Assembly: GCA_934132805.1 (NCBI GenBank)
Contig: CAKPAB010000039.1
Coordinates: forward strand, 1 to 12,438
Direction of reading: 5' to 3'
DNA: 12,438 bases
From: an uncultured Clostridia bacterium
GTDB lineage: Bacteria > Bacillota > Clostridia > TANB77 > CAG-508
Position numbers and translations under genes: made by a program. The notes under the pieces are model-generated. The model was given only the letters and a program-made list of their open reading frames with translations, was not told the DNA's origin and made no database searches. The stretch's first letter is position 1; each line of letters opens with the position of its first letter. Shown piece by piece: positions 1-6,104 of this stretch.

Positions 1-40
1 AAAATAAAGCCCTAAAACTTAATTTTAAGACTTTATTTTT
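1..40 (-). terminator. Rho-independent terminator after MurA fragment copy 1
   Basis: Two 16-base arms (about 2-17 and 23-38) pair with a 5-base loop on the minus strand, with only two non-Watson-Crick positions, both G-U type. T-rich sequence follows. It lies a few bases past a stop codon (44-46) in the -1 frame, not directly after the main-frame stop at 70-72. The stem may extend beyond the window edge. Confidence 0.75.
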
Positions 41-43
41 TAT

Positions 44-120
44 TCATTTAAATTCTTGTATCCACTCATTTATCTTAAGCTTGTCCGATGTATCCAACAA
101 ATATCGCAATCCCCTGGATA
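44..120 (-). repeat. 77-bp conserved 3' block, copy A
   Basis: On the minus strand this runs from TATCCAGGGGATTGCGATAT to a TGA. It matches 2543-2619 at 72 of 77 bases with no gaps, much closer than the MurA bodies just upstream, where many third positions differ. The block covers the last MurA-like residues, the main-frame stop and a further 24 codons open in the -1 frame. That sharp jump in identity points to a recombination junction, an attachment site, or constraint on the second frame. Confidence 0.85.
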
Positions 121-453
121 AGAAAAGGTAACTTTTCTATGCTTTCCTACTAAGCTACCAACAAAAATTACAGAAGAACGCATTTGTCTCATCAGATCTT
201 CTGGTATTTCATATTTATCTATCTTACTAGTATCTATTATTACTTTATTAGGCTTTTTTGTTACCGTTCCTCCTAATTTTCTTAATATTTCAAACATCAT
301 TTGCGTGTCATGTATGTTTGGCACATTATATAGTGTCGTTTTCCCTCCATTTAAAATAGTAGCTGCAATAATAGGTAATGCTGCATTTTTTGAGCCTGAT
401 ATTTCTACTTCTCCTTCTAGTTTTCTGCCACCTTCTATTATGTAATCAGACAT
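70..453 (-). CDS. murA: MurA N-terminal fragment (copy 1), truncated after the catalytic-Cys loop
   Basis: This is a 127-residue protein that matches only the first quarter of UDP-N-acetylglucosamine 1-carboxyvinyltransferase, an enzyme of about 420 residues that catalyses the first committed step of peptidoglycan synthesis. Visible marks are SGSKNAAL at 20-27, with Lys22/Asn23 of the substrate site, and YPGDCDI at 112-118, whose Cys116 corresponds to the PEP-binding cysteine of MurA. The next family motif, GxRPIDLH, is absent; the frame ends instead in an unrelated tail. The start is the ATG at 453, because GGTGGGAG lies about 6 bases upstream and it aligns with copy 2; a GTG at 471 is a weaker alternative. 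Without the rest of both domains it cannot be an active transferase. It is about 68% identical to copy 2 (my alignment by eye) and exactly the same length. It could be a decaying paralogue, a recombination product at a mobile-element end, or a functional short protein. Confidence 0.75.
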   Translation of the reverse strand: MSDYIIEGGRKLEGEVEISGSKNAALPIIAATILNGGKTTLYNVPNIHDTQMMFEILRKLGGTVTKKPNKVIIDTSKIDKYEIPEDLMRQMRSSVIFVGSLVGKHRKVTFSYPGDCDICWIHRTSLR

Positions 454-484
454 AATTCTCCCACCTTTCACGTTATTTTGCTAT

Positions 485-514
485 ATATTATGTTTTCTTT
501 ACGTAAAAAGTGAA
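485..514 (-). promoter_or_regulatory. Promoter of MurA fragment copy 1, with TTTACGTAAA palindrome
   Basis: The -35 TTCACT (509-514) and -10 TAATAT (485-490) are separated by 18 bases. The perfect palindrome TTTACGTAAA (498-507) sits in the spacer and could be an operator. The same layout (TTCACT, 18 bases, TAAAAT, same palindrome) lies upstream of copy 2 at 3026-3055, which supports a real shared control region. Confidence 0.6.
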
Positions 515-566
515 TGTTAAAAAGTTCTAAAACATCAATATTTCTACTGAAATTTTAGAACTTTTA
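515..566 (-). terminator. Terminator of the thermonuclease-like remnant
   Basis: Perfect 13-bp arms (520-532 and 553-565) enclose a 20-base loop, with a T-run on the minus-strand exit. The stem overlaps the stop codon of the thermonuclease-like frame (564-566). It insulates that gene from the MurA fragment promoter at 485-514. Confidence 0.8.
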
Positions 567-1067
567 TTTATAACTACTTTTCTTTTTATTATGTGATATA
601 CTGAATATGCTTACAATTAGTATTATTGCTATTCCTAAAATCATATATACTAAATTATTATCTTCTATATCTGTTTTATTATTTTCTATTATTTGATTTT
701 CGTTTTCATTGTTTTGTATATTGCTTGTTTCATCACTCCAAATTCCAAGTTTACTATTTTTTGCTACTTCTTCACTTTCTTGTAACATTCCAGCATATTT
801 ATAATTATTCTGCAACATATAAGTTTCTGCCAATCCATTTTCTACTAATAAATTTTGTAATAATACATCATCTATCCATATCCAAGCTAAATACCTATTA
901 TATTTATCTTTTTCTTCTGCAGAACTGTCAAATTCTAATTCAATTTTATTTGTATTTTCATCATAATATACTGCTGGCATAACAATTGTCCATTTTTGAT
1001 TTTCTTCATCCCATTTTACTTCATGATAATGGACTACTCCATTTTCTTTGTGGTAGCCATAATATTT
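564..1067 (-). pseudogene. Truncated thermonuclease (SNase)-like gene with C-terminal membrane anchor
   Basis: The recognisable part is the C-terminal half of a staphylococcal-nuclease (SNase/OB) domain. DKYNRYLAW matches the family DKYGRxLAY motif, whose Arg is catalytic (Arg87 in S. aureus nuclease), and the region ends in the typical KLGIWS. The N-terminal half that should carry the other catalytic residues (Arg35, Asp40, Glu43 in S. aureus) is missing. After the domain come an Asn/Glu-rich linker and one hydrophobic segment of about 17 residues, then a Lys-rich tail (SHNKKKSSYK). The frame has no ribosome binding site at its first ATG (980). It is open further upstream for 29 codons, rich in Tyr, His and Trp, to a TGA at 1068-1070 that abuts the HD gene terminator. 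I do not recognise that upstream stretch; it may come from another gene. Nuclease activity is unlikely. Confidence 0.65.
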
Positions 1068-1069
1068 TC

Positions 1070-1100
1070 AAAAATAGAACAAGCAAATATACTTGTTCTA
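1070..1100 (-). terminator. Terminator of the HD-domain gene
   Basis: Perfect 9-bp arms TAGAACAAG/CTTGTTCTA (1075-1083 and 1092-1100) enclose an 8-base loop, followed on the minus strand by TTTTT (1070-1074). It lies about 60 bases past the HD gene stop codon. Confidence 0.85.
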
Positions 1101-1162
1101 TTTCTTGTTAAAATACATTTTATCTTACACTATCTTTTATGTTATATTTTATTTTTCCTACT

Positions 1163-1888
1163 TCAAAAGAATATTAAGTAATTATTCAATTCTTGTTCTA
1201 TATCATCTAATTTTATGTCTTCAGGACAGTTATTTTTTAATAATTGTAATTTATTATGTATTATATTTCTATCTTTAATATATCGAATTGAGTATTGAAA
1301 ATTAATATCATAAATAAAACATAACATTCTTATAATTTTATCAGCTTCATTTTCATCTTTACTATTTACGCAACATTGCTTATTATATATATTTTCAAAA
1401 TATTTTCTATGACAAATAACATCGGATTGGATGCTATTTCCTTGAGTTTCAAGTATATCTAATTTGTCTGCATCTCTAATAATTTTACAGAATATTTCTT
1501 CATCATAACTTAAATTTTCACTAATTTTATTTTTATTATGTTCATATACTGCTTTATATATTATATTTACATAGTTTTCATTGGAAATATAATTTTTAAT
1601 ATAATTATCACGTTTTAGAATTTCCACCCCTAATTCAGCATGATCAACAGAAGATAAGTCTGAATATGTTCCATAATTTTTCCATTGTTCAAATCTGCCA
1701 ATATCATGCAGTAATCCTGCTGTTCCAATTATTTCAATTAATTCATTTGATAAATTTAGAGAACTTGCAATTTTTATTGAACGTTCCATAACTCTTATTG
1801 AATGATAGTATTTTCTTAGTAAGTTTTCATCTTCTGTATTAAATCTTTTAAAATACTTTTCAAATTCATTTTTTTGTATCTTTAACAT
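1163..1888 (-). CDS. HD-domain hydrolase (metal-dependent phosphohydrolase superfamily)
   Basis: A 241-residue cytosolic protein of the HD superfamily. The pattern is complete: His29 in YYHSIR, His61-Asp62 in LLHDIGRF, His83 in SVDHAELG, His117 in YEHNK, and Asp139/Asp141 in RDADKLD. These are the expected metal ligands of a phosphohydrolase, so it is probably active. The substrate cannot be told from sequence; nucleotides or cyclic nucleotides are usual for the fold. The start is the ATG at 1888, with GGAGG 7 bases upstream. The frame stays open further upstream only because it happens to be in phase with a relaxase remnant. It has its own promoter (1907-1935) and terminator (1070-1100), so it is a self-contained unit inside decayed mobilisation DNA. 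It is the one gene between the two MurA fragments that looks intact, which suggests cargo retained by the host. Confidence 0.85.
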   Translation of the reverse strand: MLKIQKNEFEKYFKRFNTEDENLLRKYYHSIRVMERSIKIASSLNLSNELIEIIGTAGLLHDIGRFEQWKNYGTYSDLSSVDHAELGVEILKRDNYIKNYISNENYVNIIYKAVYEHNKNKISENLSYDEEIFCKIIRDADKLDILETQGNSIQSDVICHRKYFENIYNKQCCVNSKDENEADKIIRMLCFIYDINFQYSIRYIKDRNIIHNKLQLLKNNCPEDIKLDDIEQELNNYLIFF

Positions 1889-1906
1889 TTTATTTCCTCC
1901 TTTTAC

Positions 1907-1935
1907 ATTATAGCATATATAATTATACTTGAAAA
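1907..1935 (-). promoter_or_regulatory. Promoter of the HD-domain gene
   Basis: A consensus -10 TATAAT (1907-1912) with an upstream TGC (extended -10) lies 17 bases from a -35 TTTTCA (1930-1935). An imperfect inverted repeat (1929-1938 with 1944-1954, TTGAAAAGTT/AACTTTTTCAA) overlaps the -35 and could be an operator or a leftover hairpin of the relaxase gene. The ribosome binding site GGAGG follows close to the start. Confidence 0.75.
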
Positions 1936-2467
1936 GTTTTTTGAACTTTTTCAACTTAATGTAATTATAAAAGTTATTCTGTAAAATTCTATAACTATCT
2001 CTTCTCTTCCAGAAATCTCTGTTACACACTTTATCAATATCATTACTTTCTTTATCTTTTGTATGTACTACTGGAACAAAAACTAAATGCATGTGTGGAA
2101 CACCTTCATCTAAATGAACAACTGCTGATATTATATTTTCTTCTCCTAAATTTTTATAATTACATACAAATTTATAACTTTCTTCAAAATATCTTTTTGT
2201 TTCTTCTTCTCAAATATTATCAAACAACTCTTTATCTGATGTAAATATCATTTCACACATTATAATACTATTGCTTTTTATATGCCCCTTTAAATTATTC
2301 TCTTTTCTCAACTTATCAAATTCCTTTATATAACTTAATTCATTTTTCTTAAAGTAATAATTCAAATGTGTTCTTTCTTGATCAATATCCTTATTTGTAT
2401 GTCCTCTAGTTTTTCTTTCATTGCGAACATATCTTCCTTTCGCTTCACATTTGGTTTTGTGGTATTT
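1931..2467 (-). pseudogene. MobV-family (Mob/Pre) relaxase remnant
   Basis: Plasmid mobilisation relaxases nick DNA at oriT to start conjugative transfer. Joining the frame across one stop gives, in order, NERKTRGHTNKDIDQERTHL (family motif I region), then the family HxDExxPHxH metal site as HLDEGVPHMHLVFVPV, and then the usual VCNRDFWKRRDSY block. The frame is broken by a TGA at 2210-2212, probably from a TGG. It has no start codon upstream (an in-frame TAA lies at 2468-2470), and it stops resembling the family at about 1931, where the HD gene promoter begins. The position where MobV proteins have the motif I histidine before Asn reads Arg here, judged from memory of the family. Only about 180 residues of a protein usually over 350 remain. 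It marks the 70-2952 stretch as former mobilisable-element DNA. Confidence 0.8.
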
Positions 2468-2497
2468 TTAATTTCATTTAATAAATCTACATTAGTC

Positions 2498-2541
2498 AAA
2501 AAAATAAGCCTTAAATTTTTACATTTAAAGCTTATTTTTTT
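2498..2541 (-). terminator. Rho-independent terminator after MurA fragment copy 2
   Basis: AT-rich arms (about 2498-2516 and 2524-2541) pair as AAAAAAATAAG with CTTATTTTTTT, and pairing extends inward through TTAAAT/ATTTAA. On the minus strand it exits in a run of seven T. It begins within a few bases of the -1 frame stop (2543-2545), the same arrangement as at copy 1, although the hairpin sequence itself differs. Confidence 0.75.
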
Positions 2542-2542
2542 A

Positions 2543-2619
2543 TTATTTAAACTCTTGTATCCACTCATTTATCTTAAACTTGTCCGACGTATCCACCAAA
2601 TATCGCAATCCCCTGGATA
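2543..2619 (-). repeat. 77-bp conserved 3' block, copy B
   Basis: Direct repeat of 44-120 (72 of 77 bases identical, no gaps). In the -1 frame the five differences are Leu/Val, a silent Thr change, Leu/Phe, a silent Glu change and TGA/TAA. This pattern is conservative for that frame. In the MurA frame the changes are Cys/Trp and His/Arg plus one silent change. Confidence 0.85.
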
Positions 2620-2952
2620 TGAAAATGTTGCTTTTTTGTATCTTCCTATTAGTGCTCCTGCTAGTATTACTGATGAACGCATTTTGTGCATTAGCTCTGG
2701 CGGAATTTCAAATTTTTTTATTTGTGCTGTGTCTATTTTTATTTTTTCGTTTTTCTTTTCTATTTTTGCTCCTAGTGTTTCTAATATTTTGTACATCATT
2801 TGTGTGTCTTGTATGTTTGGTACGTTGTATAATGTTGTTTTTCCTGCATTTAATATTGTTGCTGCTATTATTGGTAGTGCAGAGTTTTTTGAGCCTGATA
2901 TTTTTACTGTGCCTTCTAGTTTTTGTCCTCCTTTAATTATGTAACTTGACAT
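2569..2952 (-). CDS. murA: MurA N-terminal fragment (copy 2), truncated after the catalytic-Cys loop
   Basis: A 127-residue MurA-like fragment. It keeps SGSKNSAL at 20-27 with Lys22/Asn23, the central MRSSVILAG helix start at about 91, and YPGDCDI with Cys116, then ends in WWIRRTSLR instead of the GxRPIDLH motif. The start at 2952 has GGAG 8 bases upstream. Its promoter lies at 3026-3055, just downstream of rdgB, so it is transcribed on its own or by readthrough from rdgB. A -1 shift near the end would replace the last residues and add about 9, ending at the terminator. Full-length MurA activity is excluded because most of both domains is missing. It may be the 5' end of a native murA split by a mobile element, with the rest lying left of the window, or a stand-alone short protein. 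Confidence 0.75.
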   Translation of the reverse strand: MSSYIIKGGQKLEGTVKISGSKNSALPIIAATILNAGKTTLYNVPNIQDTQMMYKILETLGAKIEKKNEKIKIDTAQIKKFEIPPELMHKMRSSVILAGALIGRYKKATFSYPGDCDIWWIRRTSLR

Positions 2953-3025
2953 TTTATTCTCCTTTCACTTTTTGCTTATTGTAAAAATATAAAGTTTTTA
3001 TTTTTACAAATTATATTTTTGTTAT

Positions 3026-3055
3026 ATTTTATGTTTTGTTTACGTAAAAAGTGAA
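3026..3055 (-). promoter_or_regulatory. Promoter of MurA fragment copy 2, with TTTACGTAAA palindrome
   Basis: The -35 TTCACT (3050-3055) and -10 TAAAAT (3026-3031) are separated by 18 bases, with TTTACGTAAA inside the spacer. The arrangement matches the copy 1 promoter base for base over about 20 positions. The leader to the start codon is about 75 bases, longer than at copy 1 (about 30). Confidence 0.6.
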
Positions 3056-3072
3056 TTTATGATTTCAAGCTT

Positions 3073-3654
3073 TTATATAGTGTTTTTTATCATTTTGTCT
3101 AGTTTTTCTAATGCTTTTTTTCTTGCACTAATTTGATTTTTTTCGTTTGATGAGAGTTCTGCTACAGTTCTTCCATCTTCTAATTCAAAAATTTCATCAA
3201 AACCAAATCCATTTTCCCCTTTTGGCTGTTCCGCAACATATCCTTCTATACTTGCAGTTGCTGTAATAGTTTTTTTTCCGTTTGAAAGTGCTAATGCCGT
3301 AACAAATTTTATTTTTCTTTTTTCATGTGGGACATTTTTTAGTTTTTCAATTATTGCTTCGTTTCTTTCTCTGTCTGTTCCTGTATGCCATCTTTTTGTT
3401 CTTACCCCAGGGAAACCATTTAAGTATTCAATTTCTATTCCTGAGTCATCTGCTAGGCACATTTTTCTTTTTAATGTTTTTGCTATTTCTTCTGCTTTTT
3501 TCTTGGCATTTCCATCAAACGTTTTTTGGTCTTCTTTAATATCTATGTTAATTCCTATTTCATTTATTGGAATTATTTCGTAGTCTTTTAGTATTTCTTG
3601 TGTTTCTTTTATCTTTCCTTTATTGCTAGAAGCTATTATAATTTGTTCTTTCAT
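3073..3654 (-). CDS. rdgB: RdgB/HAM1 family XTP/dITP pyrophosphatase
   Basis: This cytosolic house-cleaning enzyme hydrolyses dITP, dITP-like and XTP nucleotides to monophosphates, keeping deaminated purines out of DNA and RNA. At 193 residues it is the normal family length. Visible motifs: SNKGKIKE (10-17, phosphate-binding loop), TFDGNAKKKA (45-54), LADDSGIEI (67-75, metal-binding Asp69/Asp70), GFPGVRTKRW (80-89) and GENGFGFDEIF (146-156, usually GFGYDPIF). The final EKNQISARKKAL has Ala where the classical SHR motif has His, so it belongs to a divergent subgroup or has altered base recognition. GGAGG lies 12 bases before the ATG, a long spacing. The gene follows the decayed helicase locus by 58 bases and precedes the MurA fragment. 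No terminator is visible between them. Confidence 0.9.
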   Translation of the reverse strand: MKEQIIIASSNKGKIKETQEILKDYEIIPINEIGINIDIKEDQKTFDGNAKKKAEEIAKTLKRKMCLADDSGIEIEYLNGFPGVRTKRWHTGTDRERNEAIIEKLKNVPHEKRKIKFVTALALSNGKKTITATASIEGYVAEQPKGENGFGFDEIFELEDGRTVAELSSNEKNQISARKKALEKLDKMIKNTI

Positions 3655-3712
3655 TTTTAAATTTTTCCTCCTTGTAACTCTTCTGATACAATAATTAATG
3701 TACGATTTATTC

Positions 3713-4423
3713 CTATTTATTATATTTAGAATTGATAAACTTTATAATATTCTTTATATTTTCTTCTTCATAACTTGCTTTTTTCACTGTTTTCATTTTA
3801 TCACAGATTTCTAATAATTCTAATGATTTTATTCCTTCTAATTTTTTTAATCTTATTTCTGATAAATTCACATTTGATAAATTTTGATTATATGTACTTA
3901 CATCAAAACCAAAAAAATTCAAATTATTTTTATATCTTTGTTTTAATTTATCAGCAATTTGAATACCTTCAGGGTCTAAATCTCCAGAATAATAAATTTT
4001 ATATTTCTGTTTTACAAACATATCAAGTAATATTAGTCCAGATAATTTAACTTGACCATATGTACATACAAATGGAAAATCTTTTTTGTTACATTTTTCA
4101 GAAACTTCCATAAATACTGTTGGATTTTCCATTACCATTACCTCTTCATACTTGCTTGGTTTTGCTAATAATTCTATATTTGATAAATTAAATAAATTCA
4201 AGTATATTGGTTTATGATTTTGAAAAAAACCTTGTAATCCTTGATGTTCTATATATTGTTCTTTGTTATTTTTTATAAATCCTAATGCATTTTTGCATAA
4301 AACTTTGCTTTTTCCTAATGTATTTTTCGGTCCATGTATATATTTTATTATATAGTCTTTCATCTGTTCTAAAATTTCATTTTGTGGTGCAAAATATATT
4401 ATTTTTTCGTTTTGGTGTTTCAT
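3713..4423 (-). pseudogene. Helicase motif-Ia fragment fused to DUF2399 (Toprim) domain
   Basis: A 236-residue frame made of two parts. Residues 1-40 continue the helicase frame upstream (EKIIYFAPQNEILEQ resembles the strand and motif Ia that follow Walker A). From about residue 41 it matches DUF2399, the C-terminal Toprim-like nuclease domain known from JetD of Wadjet systems and from TIGR02679 proteins: ENP at 99-101, VCTYGQ at 119-124 and YSGDLDPEGIQIA at 145-157, with acidic Glu99, Asp148 and Asp150 as likely metal ligands. The abrupt change after GKSK at 37-40 suggests an internal deletion that removed the rest of the helicase core. The ATG directly follows an in-frame TAG and has no convincing ribosome binding site. 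I see no jetABC genes nearby, so I do not call it Wadjet. The Toprim domain could still be expressed, but more likely this is debris of a defence or repair locus. Confidence 0.65.
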
Positions 4424-5503
4424 CTATTGTTCTATTCCTACAAAACTCTTTCCTCCGCCTGTTGGTAAAATTAATGATGCAAACCTATTGTTTTCAAGGA
4501 TTTCATCAGTTTTTTCTGTTGTTCTTTGTTGGTATGGTCGTAATTGAATTCTTGTGTTTTTAACATCATAATATCCTAAAAATCTTTCTACTCTCTCTAT
4601 TGAAAGCTCTTCTTCCAATTTATCTTTTTTTCCTGTTATTTTGTTTAATAAAACTGTTGGAATATTGTCTATTTCAATTCCTTGTTGCCCTAATTCTTTA
4701 TATATTTCTACACAATTTTTATTTTGTATTCTTTGTATTAAATTTTCTCTTTCTGTAATTGAAAATTCATCTATCCCAATTTTTTTCCAATCATACATAG
4801 AAAATATTGCTTCTGCATAATATCTTTCTTTTGATATTTTTTCATCTTTTTGCACTTTAGAAAAGTTAGATGTTATTAGTCCTTCTATATTTGATAAACC
4901 TCCGCTTTCTATTATTTCTTTTTGTTTTTTATTTGAAAGCTTTTTAATTTGTTCTACTAAGTCTATTTCGCTCTCTTTTAAATTTAAGTTAACAGCTTCG
5001 CTTAATTGATATCCTTTGTTGCTTTGTCTTGTTATTATTTTAGGTTCTACTTCAAATCCATTATTTTCTATGTATTTGATTACTTCTTCAAATTTTGAGC
5101 TATTCTTTGTTATCTCTCTTAATTTTCCAGCTAATTCCCTCGCTTCTAATTGTCCTTTTGACAAATAAAATATTTTTTTAACTATTGAATTTGCTTGTCC
5201 GTATTCTACTTTACCATCTGTAATTTTATACATTTCTTCTATTGATATGTTTTCTTTTGCTTGTGCTTTATTTTTTAAAATGCTATTTTCAGGTATCTCA
5301 ATCTTTTTGCCTTCATTTATAAATTTAATAACTTCTTTTTTTAAATCTTCAACAATTTGTCTGTTTGGGTCTTTTACTTGTTGTAATAGTCCAAATATAT
5401 CTAAAATTTCTTTTGATATATCTGTTATTCTTTTTCCTTCTATATCGCCATAATATATCTGTTCACTTGACGCGAATGCATTTCCTACAGTTCGTATTAA
5501 CAT
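4424..5503 (-). pseudogene. Helicase N-terminal region, ends just after Walker A
   Basis: A 359-residue frame. The first ~315 residues are charged, mostly helical sequence that I do not recognise. The last 41 begin an SF2 helicase core: LRPYQQ at 321-326, typical of the Q/entry motif, then LPTGGGKS at 346-353 (Walker A). Six residues later a TAG (4424-4426) ends the frame, and the next codon, in the same frame, starts the downstream piece, which carries on with motif Ia. The TAG is therefore a nonsense mutation or an unusual readthrough point. At its 5' end it overlaps the upstream gene by 7 bases in another frame, beside a run of six A. Adding one A would fuse the two into a single protein. 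It lacks the DExx and later motifs, so it cannot work as a helicase alone. Confidence 0.65.
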
Positions 5504-6051
5504 ATTATTTTTTGTGTTTGTTTATATTTTGTTTGTATTATTTCTTTTATTTCATTTGATGTTTTTGCATTTTCTATTTCTTGCAATTCTTTTTTTACCG
5601 CTTCAGATATTGTTTCTGATGTAATTCTTTCTTCTAATTGTTCTGCTATTTTGTCTAGCATATACTCTCCAGCATGAAATACTTTTTCTCCCATTTCTTT
5701 TTTAGGCACCTTTATCATTACATATTTATCACTGAATGTTTCTCCATATGTTCTTGCTACATTTGCATTGCTTGTTAGTGATATACAATTTGTTTGTAGA
5801 CTGTAATGCATTTTTATATGATTATATATTTCTTCTAATGTTATATTGCTTTTTTCATTCCATCTTGGTTTTTCTTGATGTGTTTCTTGCCATCTTTCTC
5901 TGTCTGTTCTAAGTTTCTTGCAGTTTTCTCCGTCTTTTATAATGCCTTTTTTTAAGTCCTCAATATCTCCTGGCTCTAATGCTCTAAAAAAGTAGTAGTT
6001 TTCGTCATCACTTATTAAATTGAACTTTTCTATATTAAATATTTTGTCCAT
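5497..6051 (-). pseudogene. N-terminal piece of the giant helicase, with ADP-ribosyltransferase-like motifs
   Basis: A 184-residue frame with AAGGAG 8 bases before the ATG at 6051. It has no membrane segment. I cannot name the family with confidence. YYFFRAL at 19-25 and ISLTSNANVARTYG at 90-103 resemble the aromatic-Arg and S-T-S motifs of R-S-E class ADP-ribosyltransferases. A third acidic motif is not clear, so this is only an inference. The C-terminal third is helical and charged. It runs into the next piece at an A6 run (about 5507-5512), where a one-base loss explains the break: restoring one A gives a continuous QKNNMLIRTVGN across the junction. The gene therefore probably began as the N-terminus of one large multidomain helicase. 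The weak promoter at 6105-6133 is upstream. Confidence 0.5.
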
Positions 6052-6104
6052 TTTGTTCTCCTTTAAATTTGGGGGATATTTTTTTAATTAATTTTCTTTT
6101 TTAT

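Noticed and set aside
626..982. Plus-strand open frame of about 118 codons
   Set aside because: It is the antisense of the thermonuclease-like gene, made almost only of Leu, Phe and Tyr, with no ribosome binding site.
1889..2092. A longer N-terminus for the HD protein from an ATG at 2092
   Set aside because: Those 68 residues match the MobV relaxase and contain the HD gene promoter; GGAGG directly precedes the ATG at 1888.
2362..2568. Minus-strand frame of 68 codons starting within the MurA tail block
   Set aside because: It runs through the terminator and then lies out of frame over the relaxase remnant, whose homology is in another frame. It may hold a few real codons but I cannot support it as a gene.
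2366..2944. Long plus-strand frame of 192 codons opposite the MurA fragment and relaxase remnant
   Set aside because: Hydrophobic antisense translation of AT-rich minus-strand genes; no promoter or ribosome binding site, and it spans two unrelated minus-strand genes and a terminator.
3713..4423. Calling the DUF2399 gene JetD of a Wadjet system
   Set aside because: No jetA, jetB or jetC genes are in the window, and the N-terminus is helicase sequence, not the JetD arm.
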